Assembly: GCA_936908745.1 (NCBI GenBank)
Contig: CAKZFX010000009.1
Location: forward strand, 310,001 to 374,000
Direction: 5' to 3'
Length of the DNA stretch: 64,000 nt
Source: an uncultured Chitinophagaceae bacterium
Lineage (GTDB): Bacteria; Bacteroidota; Bacteroidia; Chitinophagales; Chitinophagaceae
Below are positions 61,203-64,000 of this stretch, piece by piece. Below the pieces are notes generated by a model, which saw nothing but the letters and a program-made list of their open reading frames with translations, did not search any database and had not been told where the DNA came from. Within the stretch, counting starts at the first letter, position 1; each line of letters opens with the position of its first letter. Both the position numbers and the translations under genes were made by a program.

Positions 61203-62900
61203 ATGGCTATATGGAAATCATATAAAATATCGGACGTAATAAATGAAATCGAAGAAGATAAATTTGTTCTCCCCGTAATTCAAAGGCGACTGGTTTGGGA
61301 TGAGGAAAAAATGGAATTACTGTTTGATACACTCTTGAAAGGGGATTCTTTTGGTGGAATAATGGTGATTGAGGAAGAAAAAGGAAGTAAGCCGTTGTTT
61401 AATTACCGCTCTTTTACAAAAGATGGTGGCATTATTAATTCAAGGCAAGTGGAGTCTCTAACTCAATTACAGCATTTCGTTATTGATGGGCAGCAGCGAT
61501 TGCAATCTTTCTATATTGGATTGAAAGGAAGTTTCAATGGTAAGGTTTTGTACTTTGATTTGTACAGCGATTATAATACGGAATTTGAATTTAAGTTTGA
61601 GAAAGAGGAGAGTAAGCTGCCCAGGCAATCAAAGGGAAATGAGGATAGAACAATACCTGAACATAACTGGTATCTCGCCAGTTCATTACTTAAAAGATTA
61701 AAAGATACCAACGATGAAGACCAGGTGGCCGAGGAAATAATAAAGGCACAAAATATTCAGGATACCATTCAGATAAGACATGCTGAAAAAAATATAAAGG
61801 CTTTTTACAAGAATACATTAACAGCAGATTGTCTTGGCATTTCAAAAGTATCAGTAAATAAATCATTTGATGAAATAACCAACAAGCAAAGAATAGTAGA
61901 ACTGTTCAGAAGATTGAATGATGGTGGCACCAAGCTTTCTTCTTTTGATTTGGTAGCATCTGTGCTCAAAGGTTTTGAATGGGAAATGGAAGGCTTTTTA
62001 GAAGAAACATTAAAGAGCTATGAAGAAATAGGATTAACGCAAGACAATCTTATCAAGTTAATATTTCTGTTGCAGGACAATCACAAAAAGGAAATGGCTG
62101 CGATTGAAGCAGCCGATGCTCAATTCGCTATAAAAAACAGAGAAAGGATTAAAGTAACTCTGAAATGTCTTAAGGACTTTCTCATTAATTCAAAATTATA
62201 TTATTACTATAAAGATGGTAACCGTTCCTTTATTCCGTTGTTTTTTATCGCCTATCACCTTTTTCATAAGCAGATAAGCGATGTGGAATTGGAAAAATTC
62301 TTTGCAAATTTTGATGCTAAAAACACGGAGCATCCCAAAATGGAAAGGTGGATTTATCATTCACTTATAAACGGAGTTTTCAAAAGTAAAGGTGCAGGCT
62401 GGATACCCTACAAAACGGGCATCCGTAAGTTATTGGACAAGATGCAACACTATAAAGACAAAGATTTTCCAACCGATGAATTGTTCCAGGTTTATACTGA
62501 CCACCCGATAACATTTACAAGAACGTACACCGTTGATAATCTCGATGAATTAGAAAGTTCATTTGTTTATTATCTTATGTACGACAGAGGGCAGACTATA
62601 AGGATAAATGATATTGACCACATCATGCCTAAATCAATATTGGAGTCATTAAAAGTTGAATCATCAAAAATCAACAGCATTAAAAACTTTCAATTGATAG
62701 ATTTCAGCACTAACCGGGGGTTGAAAAATGCAAGTCCGTTCAAGAATTGGATTAATAATCATGTAGCTGATAAAGCTGCCTTTGTAAAGCGACATTTAAT
62801 TTCTGCTGATGAAACGCTATGGACGGAAGATAAATTTGAAGATTTTACTAAGTCAAGAGCAAGCCTGATTTTGAATTGCATTTTGACACATCTGAAATAG
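61203..62900 (+). CDS. DUF262 protein with C-terminal HNH (GmrSD-like)
   Basis: A 565-residue protein. The DUF262 domain occupies the N-terminal part: FVLPVIQRRLVWDEEKMELLFDTLLKG near 21-47 and the nucleotide-site DGQQRL (95-100); FRRLNDGGTKLSSFDLVASVL near 238 is also typical. The C-terminal DUF1524/HNH-like part has DIDHIMPKS near 470 and IKNFQLIDFSTNRGLKNASPF. This layout is that of GmrSD and BrxU type enzymes that use nucleotide to cut modified phage DNA. Both parts are in one chain. It reads opposite to the genes on its left and is 52 bases ahead of the small protein at 62953. Confidence 0.88.
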   Translation: MAIWKSYKISDVINEIEEDKFVLPVIQRRLVWDEEKMELLFDTLLKGDSFGGIMVIEEEKGSKPLFNYRSFTKDGGIINSRQVESLTQLQHFVIDGQQRLQSFYIGLKGSFNGKVLYFDLYSDYNTEFEFKFEKEESKLPRQSKGNEDRTIPEHNWYLASSLLKRLKDTNDEDQVAEEIIKAQNIQDTIQIRHAEKNIKAFYKNTLTADCLGISKVSVNKSFDEITNKQRIVELFRRLNDGGTKLSSFDLVASVLKGFEWEMEGFLEETLKSYEEIGLTQDNLIKLIFLLQDNHKKEMAAIEAADAQFAIKNRERIKVTLKCLKDFLINSKLYYYYKDGNRSFIPLFFIAYHLFHKQISDVELEKFFANFDAKNTEHPKMERWIYHSLINGVFKSKGAGWIPYKTGIRKLLDKMQHYKDKDFPTDELFQVYTDHPITFTRTYTVDNLDELESSFVYYLMYDRGQTIRINDIDHIMPKSILESLKVESSKINSIKNFQLIDFSTNRGLKNASPFKNWINNHVADKAAFVKRHLISADETLWTEDKFEDFTKSRASLILNCILTHLK

Positions 62901-62952
62901 CTTTTAGAATTTATTTCTAAAATGCATCAAATTTACTTTTTATAGCGAAGCA

Positions 62953-63387
62953 ATGAAAGACAGATTATTTAAGAATCTCTTGCACAGTGCTGATGGTTTT
63001 GCAGTTCTCAATTCAGGCGGACAACTCACTAAAGGATATAAGCCTGATACGGTTTTGCAAAAGGGGAATGAGTACATCATTATGGAATGTGACACCGGCA
63101 CCAGCCGAAAGGGATATTTAGGGGCAATGTTGAAAGCAGCAAAATTTTTGGCTAATGAAAAGAATGGAATACTAATACTGGTAATAAAAGAGAAGCCCAA
63201 TACAACAGTTAAGCAAATTGCTGAGCATCTTCGGGGATATTTGATATGGCTAAAGCCACTTACCAACCTGAGAGTAGTTTATTTAATAGAAACAACTAAG
63301 TATTGCCCTGATAAAACCCCTCTGAAACTTTTGAGTTTAGAATTTGAAAGTTCTGCTATTATGATAAAGGCCGAAATTTTAAAATAG
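62953..63387 (+). CDS. Small protein with possible nuclease fold
   Basis: A 144-residue protein: KGYKPDTVLQKGNEYIIMECDTGTSRKGYLGAMLKAAKFL near 27-66 (split here only for reading) has an Asp, then a strand with Glu-Cys-Asp and a basic helix. This resembles a restriction-nuclease-like core in which the usual E-x-K is E-x-D. LVVIYLIE-type strands follow. I do not recognise the family. It follows the DUF262 gene on the same strand and may be its partner. Confidence 0.55.
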   Translation: MKDRLFKNLLHSADGFAVLNSGGQLTKGYKPDTVLQKGNEYIIMECDTGTSRKGYLGAMLKAAKFLANEKNGILILVIKEKPNTTVKQIAEHLRGYLIWLKPLTNLRVVYLIETTKYCPDKTPLKLLSLEFESSAIMIKAEILK

Positions 63388-63409
63388 GTAAGAAACTATT
63401 TTAACAAGA

Positions 63410-63625
63410 CTATGAACAACAAGATTTATTCATCTGTACAGGTGGGCAAGCAACAGTGCCATAGCTGCAAAATACACAACAATCACCCTGCTTTGGCTTT
63501 AGTACAGTTTCGCAGTTTGTACACTTGTAAAAGTATTGGCAAGCATCTGTTGGCATTATTTCTTCTTTTTGAAAGCCGCATTGCGGACAAGTAATTGTTG
63601 ACTGTAGTGTAGTTGATTTCTCCAT
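63410..63625 (-). CDS. Small Cys-rich GDCC-type protein of the mercury locus
   Basis: 71 residues from the ATG at 63625 (MEKSTTLQSTITCPQCGF); eight more codons are open. It has two zinc-ribbon-like CPQC and KCTNC pairs and the block GDCCVFCSYGTVACPP, which I know from short proteins next to merT in Bacteroidota and Proteobacteria. A metal-binding role is likely. It lies six bases after merTP on the same strand. Confidence 0.75.
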   Translation of the reverse strand: MEKSTTLQSTITCPQCGFQKEEIMPTDACQYFYKCTNCETVLKPKQGDCCVFCSYGTVACPPVQMNKSCCS

Positions 63626-63630
63626 TAAAT

Positions 63631-64000
63631 TTATTTTTTGTCGCAGCAAGATGACGAATCACTGCAAGTATTATTGATTCCTGTTTCATAAATAATGCTA
63701 CTATTTATCAGTTCATAGCTTTTTACTTTGTATCCTGTTTTATAAATTGCTGCTTCTATTATCTTTTCACTAACTTTTGATTTATCAAAAGTGACTAAAC
63801 TGCTCCGGGTGGCATAAGAAGTTTTATAAGCTAATACTCCATCTACTTTAGACAGTTCATTATTTACATGCACCTCACATGCCTCGCAGGTCATACCTTG
63901 TATGGTGAACTTTACCTGTTGTTTATTATCAACCACTGCAAGTGTTGTTGTCTGTACTTTTTGTCTTGGATAAAACACTTTTGCATACAGCGGGAAAGTC
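63631..64000 (-). CDS. merTP: Mercuric transport protein MerTP (partial, N-terminus outside the window)
   Basis: The frame is open to the right edge. Visible are FPLYAKVFYP (end of a MerT-like membrane part), then a heavy-metal-associated domain: VKFTIQGMTCEACEVHVNNELSKVDGVLAYKTSYATRSSLVTFD split here over residues, with the metal motif GMTCEAC. The tail has Cys pairs (NTCSDSSSCC). This is the MerT-MerP fusion of Bacteroidota, which brings Hg(II) through the inner membrane for MerA. The ATG and probably other mer genes lie to the right. Confidence 0.8.
   Translation of the reverse strand, partial: TFPLYAKVFYPRQKVQTTTLAVVDNKQQVKFTIQGMTCEACEVHVNNELSKVDGVLAYKTSYATRSSLVTFDKSKVSEKIIEAAIYKTGYKVKSYELINSSIIYETGINNTCSDSSSCCDKK

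Overview
The window looks like a chromosome segment of a Bacteroidota bacterium, most likely of the Chitinophagaceae or a close relative. Reasons: several candidate promoters have the Bacteroidota -7 box TAnnTTTG; there is a secreted metallopeptidase with a type IX secretion tail, a CarboxypepD_reg-like protein, a TonB plug-like protein, many lipoproteins, and phylum-typical gene versions (monofunctional aspartate kinase, small AMP nucleosidase, Ldh-family oxidoreductase). The genus cannot be fixed from the sequence alone.

Bases 1 to about 36,000 are ordinary chromosome. In order: the end of a glutamate dehydrogenase-type gene; a lipoprotein gene bracketed by four REP-like palindromes; an HsdR-N-like protein; AMP nucleosidase; a two-domain peptide ABC ATPase; a very large TraB/GumN protein; queA; lysC; an Ldh-family oxidoreductase; ssb; a tripartite RND efflux operon (adaptor, pump, outer-membrane channel) with a 28-bp tandem repeat array between adaptor and pump; an M14 carboxypeptidase; a tRNA-maintenance stretch (miaA, CCA-adding enzyme, Sua5/YwlC); a glycosyltransferase; dapD; a TPR lipoprotein; and a T9SS-secreted reprolysin-like metallopeptidase.

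From about 36,100 to the right edge the DNA is visibly more AT-rich and reads as a mobilizable or integrative element loaded with defence genes. No integrase is visible, so the element runs past the window. It carries a TIGR04141/DUF6119 protein, a YhcG-type PD-(D/E)XK nuclease, a six-gene type III CBASS operon (TRIP13-like ATPase, small partner, HORMA, CD-NTase, Cap4-like nuclease-SAVED effector, LexA-like S24 regulator), a coupling protein, a relaxase and its accessory protein, a candidate oriT, a complete type I Wadjet system (jetABCD), a NUMOD4/HNH-like protein, RadC, a caspase-like protease, DUF932, a second SSB, a gamma-glutamylcyclotransferase, a DUF262/HNH protein of the GmrSD kind, a small possible nuclease, and the edge of a mercury-resistance locus (merTP and a GDCC-type Cys-rich protein).

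The most interesting signal is non-coding. Two families of folded elements occur twice each between the SSB, RadC and gamma-glutamylcyclotransferase genes. Copies within a family keep the fold while the stem bases change together. One family (57205-57311 and 59995-60107) lies just upstream of radC and ssb2, and one copy of the other lies just upstream of the cyclotransferase. All genes from the candidate oriT (48.7 kb) up to 61 kb, apart from one small ORF, read back toward oriT. That is the layout of a conjugative leading region, so the elements may be single-stranded-DNA promoters like the F-plasmid Frpo. This is inference; structured leader RNAs are the main alternative.
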